From Aquila chrysaetos chrysaetos (lineage: Eukaryota > Chordata > Aves > Accipitriformes > Accipitridae): 64,000 nucleotides of DNA. The DNA is taken from the NCBI RefSeq assembly GCF_900496995.4, contig NC_044005.1, positions 31,880,363 through 31,944,362 of the forward strand, given 5' to 3'. The translations under genes and the position numbers were made by a program. The notes beneath the pieces were generated by a model. It saw nothing but the letters and a program-made list of their open reading frames with translations, was not told the origin of the DNA and did not search any database. Below, in pieces: positions 12,524 to 26,500 of the stretch (positions are counted from its first letter, which is position 1; each line of letters opens with the position of its first letter).

Positions 12524-15442
12524 GCTATATTTTCAGCTATGTTTTATGGAAAAAACTATGGAATTGTCTCTTCTGCTTTTCCTGAAAGCTTTATGACTTA
12601 TGGATAATTCTCACCTCCCTTTGTAGTTAGTTACAGGATTTGGCTGGACCCAGGCCAGAGACATAAAGGTTAAAATGTCCTGGATATATTACCTCAGCTC
12701 TACCTCCTTGAGTGGCTATTTTTTTTTTGTCTCAAAGAAGTTAACAGTAAAGTTTATGAGCCAGAATTCAGTCCAGATTTAGATCTGGTAGGAGTGATCA
12801 AGTCAACAAGATGACAGGTATTAAGGCATGTAACTAAATGGGAGGTCACCACATGGGAAGGGTACTCAGATGGCTCAACACAGCAGCTGGAGTAGGAGCA
12901 GGACGCCACTAGGGAGCCTGGAAATGGATCAGATGACATGCTGAAAGAGCTAGTTAACTCCTTATAGAAACTGCAGGGCTTGCATGTGGCTCTGTCCTGG
13001 GATGCAGGAACTCACTTGCTGGTCACCCAGCACTGCATGATGTGGCACCAGCCCAGGACATGAGTAGAGTTTTCTACTAGTCTCTTGAGACTAGCTAGGA
13101 CTGAATTCTTTATATTCCCTGGTTTGATTACTGTGGATAGGAGCAGCTGTAATCCAACAGCAACCTTCCTGCAGCCCAGGTACTGGTGGCAGTGTCAATG
13201 AGCAATTCAAAGTTCCAGGCATTTCCTCTTGCCTTTTGGATCAAAGGAAAATTTGGGAAGAAACATTCTGAACCCAAGTTAGGAAAGAAGCAAAAGGACG
13301 GGACGAACAAAGGAAGTTTATTTTAAATGCATCACATCATCATTGCAGTTTCATCTTCCTACTGTGGGGTCTGTAGTGCTTCTAAAAGAATAGGCTTACT
13401 GTCAGTGGGGACTTGCTGAACAGAATTCAGAGAGGTTGGCAGAAGTGACTCAGAGCCAGCTTAAGACTTCTCAGCAGTGTTAAATGGTTTTAGTTCCCTA
13501 ATGCTAAAGATAAAACTATACATCTGAGGCTACGAGATAGGATGGGAGACAGAGCGAGCAGTGATTTCTCTTTCTATTATTAAAGGACTAGAAGAGATGT
13601 TTGGTTTTGATGATTACTTCAGCTTCAGGGGCTGAGGAACAGCCATATTGACATTATCTGAATGTGCAGGTAGGAGGCAGAGATTATTAGGCTCTTTTGC
13701 TACTTTTGGCAAAGAAGCAGAGTCTGAAACCTGTTATTTGAGCCAACCTGGTGTTCTAGGCAAATCTTAAATACCTAAATCTAGCTCTGGTTTGGCATCT
13801 CCAGTATATTGTTAAAAGGAAAGGTACCAATTGTGTGAGAGAAGAAAGGAAAGGAGTAAGAATCAGGCAGAACCCAGGGTACATAGGGACCACTCCTCCC
13901 CCAAAATACAGTTATCAGTCTTCTTTATCAGTCGTTTAGTGGTTATTGGTCTTTTTTTAATTCATATGATGCATTTAGTTAGAAAACAGACAAAATGATG
14001 TAATATTTTTCAAGGTATATTGAAGGAAAAGTCTAGGTCTGAGATACTTGGAATTTGGACCCAGAATGCAAATTAAACACATGAACTTGTGGTTAACCTT
14101 ATTACAGTCTACTGCACACTTGGTAATACATGGCTGTTTTTGTGCCCAGCAGGTTGTGTAGGAAGTGATGTCCTACCAGATAGGACCTTCAATCTATAAT
14201 ATAAAGCCATAAGGTGTTAGAACCCCTCACATGCTCTCCCCCGTTCTAGAAGATTAGGACCACAGGAAAGTTGTTGGTGTGTTCAGAAGTTACCAACCCA
14301 AGATGCATGGGTCTTCTCTATTGGTTTGATGGTTAAAAAGGGCCAGATGAATGTAGGCTGATTTATCATTCTCATTGCCCCAGTAATTTACTAATTGGTA
14401 AATGACACAAGTGGTACACAGCTGTGGCAGATTATTCATTTAATTCAGTCATGACCAAGATCTGGTATGTGTCTTACAAAGTGACATATTTAGTCCTGTT
14501 CCTGTCAGCTCATTCCTTCAATTTCAATGTGTTAACTTACAGGTTTATGGGTTAATGCTTTTCTGACCAGGTTATCCTTTTCCATTTTCATTTCAACGTT
14601 TCAGTGACATAGCACAATGCTAAAAGAGGCTGAGTCTGGCAAGCTGGGAGTCACAGGTAATTCATGATCTTGACAGCTACCTGTTTGCAGGCAAGCTTGA
14701 GACTAGCAAGTGTGATAGTTTTCAGCTGTATTTCTGGCCATCAGAGGTGCATTAGGAAAAGGAGTGTTTTTCATCTTCTTCCAGAAGAAGCAAAAAAGTA
14801 AAAGCCTGTTACCCAAGTCTGTGTATTGGAAATCAGAGACTAGCTTGGGTGAATCTTGTCTCTGATTAAATAAGATATAATCTTAGAGCCATGACCTTGG
14901 GAGCAGAATTGGATAGAAAAATACTAATTGGGTTTTAAAGGTTCTTCTGTAACCTTGTACCTGGCAATGGTACCTGTTAGGGTATTTTGTGACGGATTAT
15001 TCATGACCATTGGTTTTGAAAGATGTCTTTACTATGATGAAGGTGATGAGGATGAGTCTGAACAGTAGCTTTCCTTCCTGTGTTAATTTAATGGGGTTTT
15101 ACTTTGGCATTTAGGTTTAAGCAAGTGGGAAAACCAGAAAGTGCTCTCAGATACATCAGAAAGGGCATTTTTCATTTCTATAAGTATTTCCAAGTAGAGA
15201 AGTGTGTCCAGAGATACCCAAGACAATAGCAAGCATGGACATTACTGAGAAGGAAAGTTTACTAAGAGCCAGATTCAATTTTCTATGTGATAACAGTCAG
15301 ACAACCTTGTTGGACCTTCACTCAACTAGAGCTTCTGTGGTTCACTGTCTAATCTTACACATTCTTTTCTTGGATGGCATGATAACACAGCAGGGACTCC
15401 GTGCCACTTAGAGGATGATAGATTCAGTACATTCTCGCACAG

Positions 15443-15514
15443 GCTGTGAAGATCCCACGTAGGGAGGTAAGATTTAATGAAGGAGAATCAGCATTTGTGC
15501 CAAAGATGTTGAAG
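15443..15514 (+). other. Weak candidate exon, 24 open codons
   Basis: An AG at 15441-15442 precedes 72 nt that are open in phase 0 and end at a GAAG|GTATGT donor. A second donor (GAG|GTAAGA) lies inside it after 24 nt. The pyrimidine tract before the acceptor is only moderate. The same frame stays open downstream to 15664, which argues for chance openness as much as for an exon. I recognise no protein family. Confidence 0.12.
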
Positions 15515-18500
15515 GTATGTAAGTCTCACCTTCGGGTGTTCCAGCATGTGGTACAGGTAGATCTCTCCACTCTTAGGGATGGCATGCCATGTCACATACC
15601 TCAGGGGAATGGCTGCATTCACTTTGTTGAGCTGGCTAGCCCCCCTAAGCTTTGGTTGGGATGAACAGGAATTTAGGACAGATACCAGGACAATAAAGCA
15701 AAAATTTTTAGTTGAAGCTGTCAAACTGAGTAAAGGAATGTACCAGTAGACTTTTTAAAGACCCTTACTATTTAACTCAACTTTGTTAGCATTTATGATA
15801 AATGTCTAATAAACAGTTGAAAGAAAAACCTTTATTTGTTGCATTCGTCATATTCCCTGATCCTGAAAGAAGGCATGATACTTCGGTTCTGTTGAGAGAA
15901 TGCTATAGTCTCTTCCTTAATTGGTGCAATAATTTATTTTAAACAAAAAGTAGCCATGCTGGTATCAATGTTACTACTTACATACTCAATTTCATGCAGG
16001 TATAAGTGCAGTTTGGGTTACAGTTTGCAGCAGCAAGAGTTGGCCTTTAAAACCCAACTCTGTCACCCCCATGGCCCTACAAGAAAAAGTAGACTTCACA
16101 TTCATCAACTGAAAAAGCAAGGATGATTTTAAAAAGCAAAACATGCATGATAAACATTTCAGGCCTTCTTAACATGAAGAAGTCTTTAGGCCTTAAATTC
16201 TTTCCTTTTCATTCTTGGCAAATTACTGGCATAGTACACTGATAGGAGACATGGCTTTGTGCATTTGTATTTTGAAGACACTTTCTGGAGTTTGCCCTCA
16301 TTAAAAAGATGGTGAAGGCAACTAAGGTCTGCATTTTAATTTTATTTCTGGTTGATTTCTCAGACAGTAGGACACCTTAATGTGTCTAATGCAAAATTAG
16401 TATGTGTTCACTCAATCACTGTGATTGTGTGTGCAACACTTGAGACACACAAGAACAATCTTGTACACCAATCTCCTAATATTTATCTGTATAGTCATCA
16501 TATATTTGTTAACTGTATGCTAGTTTGTGATTGACTTATTTTATGTCTTTTAAGTAATTTATTTTGTTTGCATACTTTTTAAAATAAGTTCAACTAAGTA
16601 GGATGTTCCTGCCTTCTTATTTGGAAAGGAAAAACTTGCACATAATTTAACAAAAAATATCACGTAAGACCTATGAAATCTGTGGATGACATTTCTCTTT
16701 CCTTAGGTACTGAGAAGAAAGGCTGTCTCCCTGCAACTGTGCAGAAAAGGGCAAATCAAACAATTGTAACACCATAGTGGAACCCTAACAGAAACCAGAG
16801 AGAAGACACACACACATAGGAAATTACTGTCGTGATGCTCTTAACAGTGAAATTGTTATTGCTAAAAATTTATCATTGGTTTAAAGTACACATTAAGATC
16901 AACAATATTGCTTCTTAATATAGTACTGGTGTATTTTCCTGTCTCCTAAAGCAAGAAGAATACTGAATTACTGATGTCCATAGATACTATTGAAAATGAA
17001 CTGAAAAAGATGCATCAGAATGGATGCCCTTCTATGGATGCTGAGTTTTTTAAGTGTTTGGGAATACATTTGATTACAGGTCAGGATCCATGTCTCATTG
17101 GTATATGCTTAATTTTAAGCACATGATGTGCTATTTCACTATACATGTGAAATAAAAGCACCTTTGCAAATTTCCTTTTTCTGCCCTGATTAGTTCTGCC
17201 TTTAGTCTCAAAATGGTCCAAACCCAAAATATTACTGTGTTTCTTATGGTTCTTACTAAAAATGGGATATTATGTTCCAAGTTCTTTACATACTTTTTGA
17301 AAATTTAATTACGATGAATATTTTCACATCTTTCTTAGGAAATTCTATCCATGACATTGAAAATATGTTCCTTTCTCCCAGGAAAGAAGCTTCACCTTTA
17401 TCTCTGAAGACACTAATATTGCTATATGATAGATAGACAGATAGATAAATGGAAACTTTTATATATTCCTTCACTCGAGAGAAAATACACATTTCATTTT
17501 CCTCTCCAGCTGTTTCACTTCTGTTCATGTCTTCTTTAGATATGTAAGGAAAATATCATAACTGTAGCTTCCCATTATGTGTAATCTAATTTGAGCCTGA
17601 TGACATGTTTTATTAAGGGTTCTAAATGATTGCTTAGATCTTAAAAGACATTTATATTTTTATTTAATCTGTGGAAGTCATAAATGTTAATCGTCAATTC
17701 ATATACCTAATCTTCAGCCTTGGTATGTAAAAAATGTCTTCTTTATATAAATCTTGCTTCATCAAATATTCCATTGCATCTTTCCAAATAGTTATAAAAG
17801 GGATGGTATGCTAAGCAGTAAAGCCAATAAATTTTATCTAAAATATATTTAAAACACCTGGGTCATTTGTGCCACTTTTAAGTACAGAAGGTATCACTTC
17901 ACTATGGGAGACATGGCAAGATAACTAACTACTAGTAAAATTATGGTTCATGATTCAATAAGATACAGTTTAAAGCTGGAGATGCAATCGTCCATCCAGG
18001 TGAGAAAGCTCATGTTAAGAGTCACTTCACAGAACTAATATGCACAGATGAATCTTTGACAAGAGAAAAAACACGCAAAAACAATCAGGTCCATGAAGAG
18101 TAAATGCAAAAGAATGAAAAAAATCTGCCAGTCATACCAATTTTGGCAATAGACTTCTGCTTTTAACCTTCCACTTTACCCATTTAGATGACGCTCTACT
18201 GGATTTCCAGGTATATAATGAATGGCCAGTGCATATATGCATAAAGGCCATACTGTTTCCACAGTGAATCGAATATATCCTGAATAGATCAGATCTACAG
18301 CACATACACAGTAAGTTCACCTATGTTTGTACTGAATTTTTCCCAGGATGCCTCAAACATGCTGTTCATTTACACAGCAAGTTCTCATATGTGCATATAT
18401 ATGCCTCCAGAGCTAATAATCTCGGATACACTGATTTTGTAGAGCAGACTAACAGTTGGAGCAGTCTGGTACCACAGCCCTGAGTAAGAACACAGCATTG

Positions 18501-21500
18501 TCACCCAGTAGTCACCCAGGTATGCGCTGTCTCTTCAGTATGTTCTCTGGGGCACCACTGAATTCCTGCACAGAAGAATGGAGGTTCCCTCTGTCCTTTC
18601 TTCACTTTGATCTCTGTCAACTCTAACAGTTGGCACATCAAGAGTCACACCTTCAGCCTTTGGCCTCCATGAGTGATGCCATGACACAAACACAAGCAGC
18701 ACCACAGCTTCCTTGTAACTTGAGGCCTATATACCTGATGTAGCTCCTCCCAGACATTACATTCACAAGATGGGAACTTGGAGAGAGGTTGTGGCACCAT
18801 ACAGCAGCAAAACTGAGTATGTGGAAAACGGTATTCCCCCCAGTTTCATCCTAGACCCTTCAGACAGTTTTCTGTTAAGCAGGTGGGGCAGGTGCTCCTT
18901 CTCGCAATACAGACTACAGTACCTTACTACTGAGAAACACAAAAATTAAGAACTTTGTACCTCTCGAACGTTCTAACTACTGGAAGCAGAAGATACAAAG
19001 GGTTTTCCCGACTGATACTTCTTGTGAGCTGACACTTGCATGGTGTTTAGTCAAGAGAAATATATTAACTTGAACAACGATAGTATGTAGGCCACACTAC
19101 TGCTAGCTGAGTGATAAAATCCATGGAAAGGTAGCTAAAGCTAATTAGCCAGAGGAAGAGAGAAAATATTTAGGTTAATCATAAGAAAACTTCCCTGACA
19201 AAATGATACGCTACCCAGTGGAGTGATTTCCTGAGGGAAATGATGGAAATGCCATGAAAAGAGAATTTTTAAACCTAACCTGACAAAAAGAAATGTGCTT
19301 CAGGAAAAATCCTTTATGTATCCTATGCCAAAGAAATGTGCTGAGTACATTTCTATTTCTTAGATTTCTCTGATTCTGCATCAGTTTATGCTATGTATTA
19401 GAAAAACAAATGCTTTAAATATATAAGCTGACAATGCAAACCCGAGCAAAATTATTTTCATCATTCTTAGATAATCTTTCTAGACCATCCCTGATGGCAA
19501 GAAAGAATCAGGGAATCTGTTCAAATTACTGACAAGTTATTTTTCTAGAGGTTTTATCTTAATGATGTAGATTTAGTATACATACTTGACCCTTAAATTA
19601 ATCTGGTTTTCTATTCTCTTCCAGATTAGAGCTCAGTATTACTGGCTTTCTTGTTTTAACTTAATTTTTTCTAAATTGCAAAAAACCTTTATTACACACG
19701 CATCATTAATACATGATTCCAGTACTCTGAAGTCTATTATAATGAATAACAATAACTTGGTGTAAAGTTCCTTTTCTCAGATAATACTTAGAGCCAAATA
19801 ACAGGTAGCTCAAAGATATTACAGCACACATGACCCATCACTACAGAGAGCGTATTTTCTGTGGTTTCACGTTGTGTTGAAAGATCTCACCACAGAGAAG
19901 CAGAACCAGAATTATTCTCGAGTGACTGTCTTGCTCCTCTCCCTCTCCATTCTGTCTTCCATATATTTTCTTGCTCATTTGTGTTTTAAAAATTTTCTGT
20001 GCTCTAATGGAATTAAAATCTCCATTTCATTAGATTGTCAACTTATGCGAAGATTTCTGAGGCTCTGCTTAAGTCTCCACAATTCGTAGCTATTCTGTGA
20101 ACTGGAATCACATTTCAAGAGTTTTGGTCTTGAAGGTAATTTGCGTTTTAAGAAAATTCCCATGGTTTCCAAATGGTGGACACTGAAAAAGATTAATGTA
20201 ATCCTAGACTATTTTTCAGGTATGTTATTCATCTCTGCTCAACCACTTCCGCTGCAGTCTCACAGAATGTCTGTCACAGAAAAATATCTGTTACAGAACT
20301 GTTCATAAAAATTAAAACCTTTTCATTTTGCAATGCAATATTACAGAAGCAAAATGGCAGTTTCTTCATATTTAACAGACGCTGTTTTACAAGTATGCAG
20401 AATAACAAACAACTCTCCAGACAGCCAAGTACAAAACTCAGGAATACATCCGAGAGGAGGCTGAGATATGTATTTTCAGAAAATTGCTACGTAGGTAACC
20501 GGCTACAATAGTTTTTACAGACATGATGATGCCTGACACTAACGGGCTTTCTTTTGTTAAGCAAAGGAAAGGCTTATTTGTTCATGTTCCTATGAGCCTG
20601 TTCTGCATTACAGTAGCTTGCGTGTTTTAAAGAGATTTTCTCCTAGGAATTGGCTTACTGTGTTAAGAGTGGAGAGAGTGTGGAAGGAAAATGGAGCAAA
20701 ATAAAGGCTCTTCCTCACATGAATAATCTGCTTAGTGTGAGGTGGAATTGTGTTTACCTTGTTGGATTTTTCAAAGCCTTTTCATTTCACATCTTCTGCT
20801 GGGGGATAGCAAAGTATGGAACCCAAATCCAGAGTCATACTTTATGAACAAACTATCAAACACAGCCAAATTAGTTTGGGCTGCTGGTTAAAAATAAAAA
20901 TTACTTAAACCTGATTTAAGTAATTTAGATTGCAATTTGATCTTAAATTTATTGATAGATTTAGACATAAACATTGTTTATATAAAGTAAAAGTGATTTA
21001 TATAAATAACTTATAAAAATAATTATTTGTTAATAAAATATAACAGTAATGATATTTTATTTCTAAAGATTATTTTTGGAGACGGTATTAAGTAGAGAAA
21101 ACAGGGGATCTGACACAGAAAAAAAACATCTCATAGAAGAGATGAGTGACCATCTGTCTGTTAAATCTGGCCTAAATAACCTTTTTGTTCTTTTTCTATG
21201 GTGACACCTAAGACCTCAAGGATAACAAATATAAACTTTATCCACTCACACATCTGCTTAAGATACAGATTTTGTAGAATGCGTGTAAAACCTTTTTTTT
21301 TTAAAAAGAAAAATATTCCAAATGTCGATTTTTGGTGTTCACAACTTCATAATTTTGGAAGCCAAGGCTCCGATTACTTAAACCAGTGAGTATTGTGATT
21401 TACAGCTCCCACTAGATGTCAGCACAGGACACCAGTTCAATTCAGCACCACCACAGGCCCCTGGAATTTTGACAGCTAGAAATAATACCTGTGGTTTTGT

Positions 21501-22630
21501 GTATAAAACTACTGTAACTGTTTGCATATTTTTAAAAAATGTAGCAATAAGTTAAACTTAAAGAATAGGGTTCTTAACAAATACAGTGTCAGGCAGTTTT
21601 CTGAATACCAGGTGAGAAGAATGTGCACTACCTAGAAGTAACTTGCTTATCTTTCAGAGCATCAGGCCAAGAACCACAATATTTGCTGTAGCATAGGCAT
21701 CTAGATACCTATTTTTTTTTAGAACTAGTAAATTAATACTTTGCAAATACTAAACATGATAAAAGTTCACACAAAATGTTAGTTGAAATATTGGCAGGTG
21801 TGGGGGTAACCAGTGGTAGAGGAAATATGGGGTTTATGCTCTATGAAGCAGTCTCACTTTTTAAGATTAATTTAATCAGGAATTAATAAGTGGAGGACTA
21901 TGAATAATCAAAAGTACTTTATTTTGCATGTGGTATTCAAGCTTCCAATTGGACATTCAAATGGCACAATTTGTCTCAGTGGTCTGCAAATATGATCAAA
22001 ATAGTTTTGTATTCATATATTGTTCATGAATATATACATTCATTATTTAACCAGCTGTAATGTTCTTTCAGAAGTTATTTAAATAGTTATTTGGGTACCA
22101 CTCTGCACTTTTATCAAAAGTACAACATTTATTGAATAGTGTTTCCATAAAAACAGTCAAATTTAGGATTTTTCATGTTCACACAATTATTTCTGTTGTA
22201 TTCTTTCACCAAGCTATGGCACATTTGTGAAATGTGTATATGTGCAGAAAAGGGCTGCACAAGGGGTAAACAACCACAGTCACTCCATATATGTACAGAA
22301 AGGAACTAAACAAAAGCCAGCAATGCTGCATGGGATCAAGAGAAAAATTGAAAATTTTTTTCCTCTGAACATCTTGAGAACACTTAAACTCTACTTATAC
22401 ATTTATGTGCCCAAAACCACGGTTGGAGTAAAAGTAACCAGTAATTCTACAGGGCACATGTACCCATTAGGGCAGAGGGGGATATTCAAAATGTACTAGC
22501 AGTGTGACAGCAAATATATGTATATGAAGGAAGGATACAGTGGAGTAATGGAAAGAGCTAGCTATTTAGTATTATTGTATGTGCACCTGAAAAAGAGAAA
22601 CTGAGACAAGTAGGTCTTGGAATAATCATG
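15515..22630. other. AT-rich sequence, no gene seen
   Basis: There is no recognisable gene or transposon. A short GATA-type run lies at about 17428-17447. 18440-18900 is slightly richer in G+C with a TATATA-containing segment near 18730, but I cannot assign it to any repeat. 20890-21060 is strongly AT-rich and holds a perfect 11-bp hairpin (20899-20909 with 20915-20925). The open frame at 22227-22499 is unrecognised. Confidence 0.55.
20899..20925. repeat. Perfect 11-bp inverted repeat, 5-nt loop
   Basis: AATTACTTAAA at 20899-20909 is exactly matched by its reverse complement at 20915-20925. It opens a stretch of about 150 bases made almost entirely of A and T, where such palindromes arise easily. 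Cruciform or strand-slippage origin is plausible; no function is evident. Confidence 0.85.
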
Positions 22631-23529
22631 GATTCATAGAATCATTTAGTTTGGAAAAGACCATTAAGATCATTGAGTCCAACCATTAACCTAACACTGC
22701 CAAGTCCACCACTAAACCGTGGCCCTAAGTACCATGTTTACATGTCTTTTAAATACCTCCGGGGTGGTGACTCAACCACTTCCCTGGGCAGCCTGTTCCA
22801 ATGTTTGGCAACCCTTTTGGTGAAGAAATTTTTCCTAATATCCAATATAAACCTCCCCGGATGCAACTTGAGGCCATTTCCTCTTGTCCTGTCACTTGTT
22901 ACTTGGGAAAAGAGGCTGACACCCACCTCACTACAACCTCCTTTCAGGTAGTTGTAGAGAGCGATAAGGTCTCCCCTCAGCCTCCTCTTCTCCAGACTAA
23001 ACAGCCCCAGTTCCCTCAGCTGCTCCTCATAAGACTTGTGCTCCAGGCCCTTCACCAGCTTCGTTGCCCTTCTCTGGACACGCTCCAGCACCTCAATGTC
23101 TTTCCTGTAGTGAGGGGCCCAAAACTCAACACAGTAGTCAAGATGCGGCCCCACCAGTGCCAAGTACAGGGGGACGATCACTTCCCTGCTCCTGCTGGCC
23201 ACACTATTTCTGATACAGGCCAGGATGCCATTGGCCTTCTTGGCCACCTGGGCACACTGCCAGCTCATATTCAGCTGGCTGTCAACCAACACCCTCAGGT
23301 CTTTTTCTGCTGGGCAGTTTTCCAGTCGCTTTTCCCCAAGCCTGTAGAACTGCATGGGGTTGTTGTGACTGAAGTGCAGGACCCGGCACTTGGCCTTCTT
23401 AAACCTCATACAATTGGCCTCGGTCCATCGATCCAGCCTGTCCAGATCCCTCTGTAGAGCCTTCCTACCCTCGAGCAGATCAATACTCCCACCCAGCTTG
23501 GTGTCATCTGCAAACTTACTGAGGGTGCA
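22631..23529 (-). mobile_element. CR1 LINE fragment, 5'-truncated, minus strand
   Basis: This is the 3' part of a chicken-repeat-1 (CR1) non-LTR retrotransposon. Its 3' end lies at about 22631, where one copy of the octamer ATTCTATG is seen on the minus strand (22635-22642). A 3' untranslated region follows to about 22737, then the C-terminal half of the reverse transcriptase frame up to 23529. Similarity to CR1 stops there, just upstream of the FADD catalytic motif, so the copy is 5'-truncated, as most CR1 copies are. No target-site duplication is apparent. The frame is still open throughout, so the copy is relatively young or well preserved. It cannot move by itself. Confidence 0.96.
22738..23529 (-). 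pseudogene. CR1 reverse transcriptase, C-terminal fragment
   Basis: On the minus strand one frame is open from the truncation point to a TAA at 22738-22740, about 263 codons, of which the last 223 follow the first ATG (23407-23409). The upstream end encodes [10 protein letters not shown], the FADD form of the reverse transcriptase YXDD catalytic box. Downstream come typical CR1 thumb and C-terminal motifs such as [35 protein letters not shown] and [10 protein letters not shown]. The N-terminal endonuclease and most of the polymerase palm are missing, so it is a dead fragment despite having no internal stop. An open frame on the opposite strand (22801-23457) is only its shadow. Confidence 0.93.
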
Positions 23530-26500
23530 AACATAAGGGACTGATTGAATTTAGTTCTTTTTCAGATGCAAAGAGACTCACAGATGAATTACAGTTCATA
23601 AGTGTGTGAGACATAGCTGTATATGTTCAAGAATTATTTGTAGAGTATAAAAAAATCAGGTTCCTACTAAACCTTGTTTATATATGCAGAAGACAGAGAG
23701 GGATCTTTGAGGTAATGAAGGTCTTTTACAGAGGTTAAATTATGTAGAAATTCAAGTGATAATTTGATAGAAATTAATAGACTTCTGTAAGAAAACCAGG
23801 CAAAGACTCAAAAACTTTCTCATTGTTCCTGGCACTGTTCTGCTGGTTCAGCCAGGACAAGTTACATATCTCTGTGTACCTCAGCTTTTCATGGCTGAAA
23901 TGTTATCTATAGTTTGAGTTCTCTGACAAAAAAACAGGATTTAAGGTCTAGCACGATGGACAGATTTCTGTGTCAGAACTTTATTGAAATTGTAGTAAAT
24001 GGATTTCCTATTGCTATGCAAAATCATTTAAAAACCAATATTGATTCCAGTTACTACTGTGTCAGTCTGGTTGTGTGCTTGGGGTTACATCATAGTAATA
24101 TGAAGCTTTCAATCAACAGAGTGCAATTTCTCTAATGTGACTTTTTCTAGATATTTATTTTAATGGAAATGCATAAGATTTAATCAAATTTAAGTATTAT
24201 CAAGTTGGACTTGTTTTGGAGCTAAGTAGCAGATATTTTGTGATATGCCATGTCACATGTCATTCACTAGTAATTGCCATCACTTTGTCCCCTCCCCCAT
24301 TATAATAATTTTCACCAGAAATTACTTTAGAGACAATGCCAACCTAAGTAACATTAAAATGATTGCCTATAAGAATCCAAGATTATGTGTCCATGTGTGT
24401 AAATGTAAGCAAATGCCAATGAGGGGGTGTTAGGGGTGTTTTTAAAAAATATTAGTTATATTCTGCCCATGATAACTGCACATAGCACCCATTACAATTT
24501 ATAGGAGCTGCACATGCATACTGAAGAGAAACACAATAACTAGTATTTAAAGCATTTAACTTGGCTTCTTACAGGAATCCTCTAAGTAGAGAGAACATAT
24601 GTATACACTGTGGGTCTAGCAGATTACGTTATCAGCTATAGTGGAAAGTCACCAGACTACATTTTAGTTTTAAATTACTGTTCAATTAACTACCCAAAAC
24701 TAAAGGAGTAATTCTGGTTGTCTTTACTAAGGTTTTCTAGCAGCTGGGACAGTATGACTTAGATGAATGTAGAGTCATGCTAAAGTTAATGTGTTGAAAC
24801 AATTTTGTAACAGTGAGCCCTAGAGGAGATATGGACGTGTTTCCAGTACCTCTAAAAAGTGCAAGCTGTTTATATTTAGCAGCAGCAAAATATGCTATGT
24901 GATGCAAAGTTTCAGTGGAATGGGACCTCCCACGATAGGAGCTGTTCTCCATCCAAAGGATTGCGAACAACCTTTTGGAAGGCAAGATGACATCATGGGT
25001 ATGTGGAAAAGCTAATTGGCTACTTGGCATCCAAGCTTTCATTTTTAACAAGTCTTTAGACAAGACAGTTGTGAAAGAAACTGAGAAAGTGTGTCTCAGT
25101 ATAAATCACAGAACAATGCCTTTCTGAGTTAGCAGAGAGGTGAAGCAAGAGCTGTGAGATGTGAACTGCCCGTTTTTATTTAGTAAAGAAAATAAGCCCC
25201 AGAATTACGACACATGACACTGACTCTCAGAGATGAGCTGCTATTGTTCAGACTCCTGCAGCTGTACCAGCTGATAGTTTCCAATTAGAATGAAATTATT
25301 TATAACCAAAATGTGGGCCAAAGTAAACTGAAATCCCTAAGTTCCAATATAATGTGAAAAGAGAGTAGAGGAAACAGAAATACATTAAAAAAACCTTACC
25401 AACCATAAAAACCAAATCACTTCATCTCACAAAACAAGGCAATCCATCTTTCTTGCAAAGAAGGCTAAGTTCTAGTATGGCATTCTCTCATGGACTAAGC
25501 AGTTTCAGTATAACTATTTCTGCCTCTAAATGCTTGGCCATACATCGTCAATGTGGGAAGCATTAGGCTGTTAGTGTTCATTCACTATTTAGCTGTTTCT
25601 TAATACCTCACAATCAAAGGTAGCAGTCAGATGGAGTCATCCTGTAGGCTACATTCAATGAACTGCTCCTCACTTATGTTATAAGAAAGAAAATGAAGAC
25701 TATGAGCACATATGACAAGAGGATAGATATGGCAATTTATGTAATTCCTTTCCTATTTATTACTAGCATTTATGGTTACAAATTTCTAGGTGAATAAACA
25801 ATGCATGCTGCAGATGGAGGCAGAGCATTCTTGAATCAATGAATGTGGAAGGCTGGTAGAATAATGTGGTTTCTTCAGGCAGTACTGCTGAACAGATTGC
25901 TCTCCTCTATCAACAATGCATGCTGCAATATTGAAATTCCCAACAAAACCAGAGAAAAATATGAGGTGTCATAACCTGTGGACACTTCTTTGCTTGTTCT
26001 CTGGTTTGTGTAGTCGCAAGTAGCAGGACTCAATATCCTAGGTTGCTATGTGTTACTTAATTATAGAAGCAGAAAGCAAAAGTTGGAGTGGATCAACAGA
26101 GTTAGAGTTGAAAGGCCTTGAAATAAAGGACATAGGTAGAGTCTCTCAGGGAGGCTTTAGGAAGCGGGGGGGAAACTGTATCAAGGTGTTGTTTTGCTTA
26201 TATCCCTAATTATATTATACTTCCTAACAGCTGAGCATATATGCAAGACTTACATTTTTCATTTTATGTGTCATTTACCTTTAAAATGACACCTTGTTAA
26301 TATAAGGAAGAAATTATATTAAATTAAATACAAGAAATAATATTAAATATAATGTCTGCTTTCTAACATTTTGTTAGAGAGACTAGAAATAGAGATATCT
26401 CTGGAGTCTGTTGAATTCCACCCAGCTTGACAAGCACAAGTGTCCCCAAGGTTATGTCCGGTTAAAAACAGTGTGAGCAACGTTCCCTGGGAGACTTGTC

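Larger units (their letters stand above)
10256..15442. other. Unique AT-rich sequence with small structures
   Basis: I see no gene. It contains a long imperfect hairpin (10957-11011), a C-rich tract (12493-12523), T-runs near 12190-12200 and 12720-12728, and a compact 8-bp palindrome with a 2-nt centre (13077-13094). A good-looking acceptor and donor frame 14605-14656, but all three frames carry stops, so this is best taken as a pseudo-exon. Confidence 0.55.

Noticed and set aside
14605..14656. Exon with a strong polypyrimidine acceptor and CAG|GTAATT donor
   Set aside because: All three frames contain stops within 52 nt and the donor is mediocre.
17428..17447. GATA-type microsatellite
   Set aside because: Only about four to five interrupted units, too short to be noteworthy.
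22801..23457. 218-codon plus-strand frame
   Set aside because: It is the antisense shadow of the CR1 reverse transcriptase frame on the minus strand.
24737..25063. 108-codon minus-strand frame
   Set aside because: No recognisable motif, no flanking splice or promoter signals, and the length is within chance for 64 kb.
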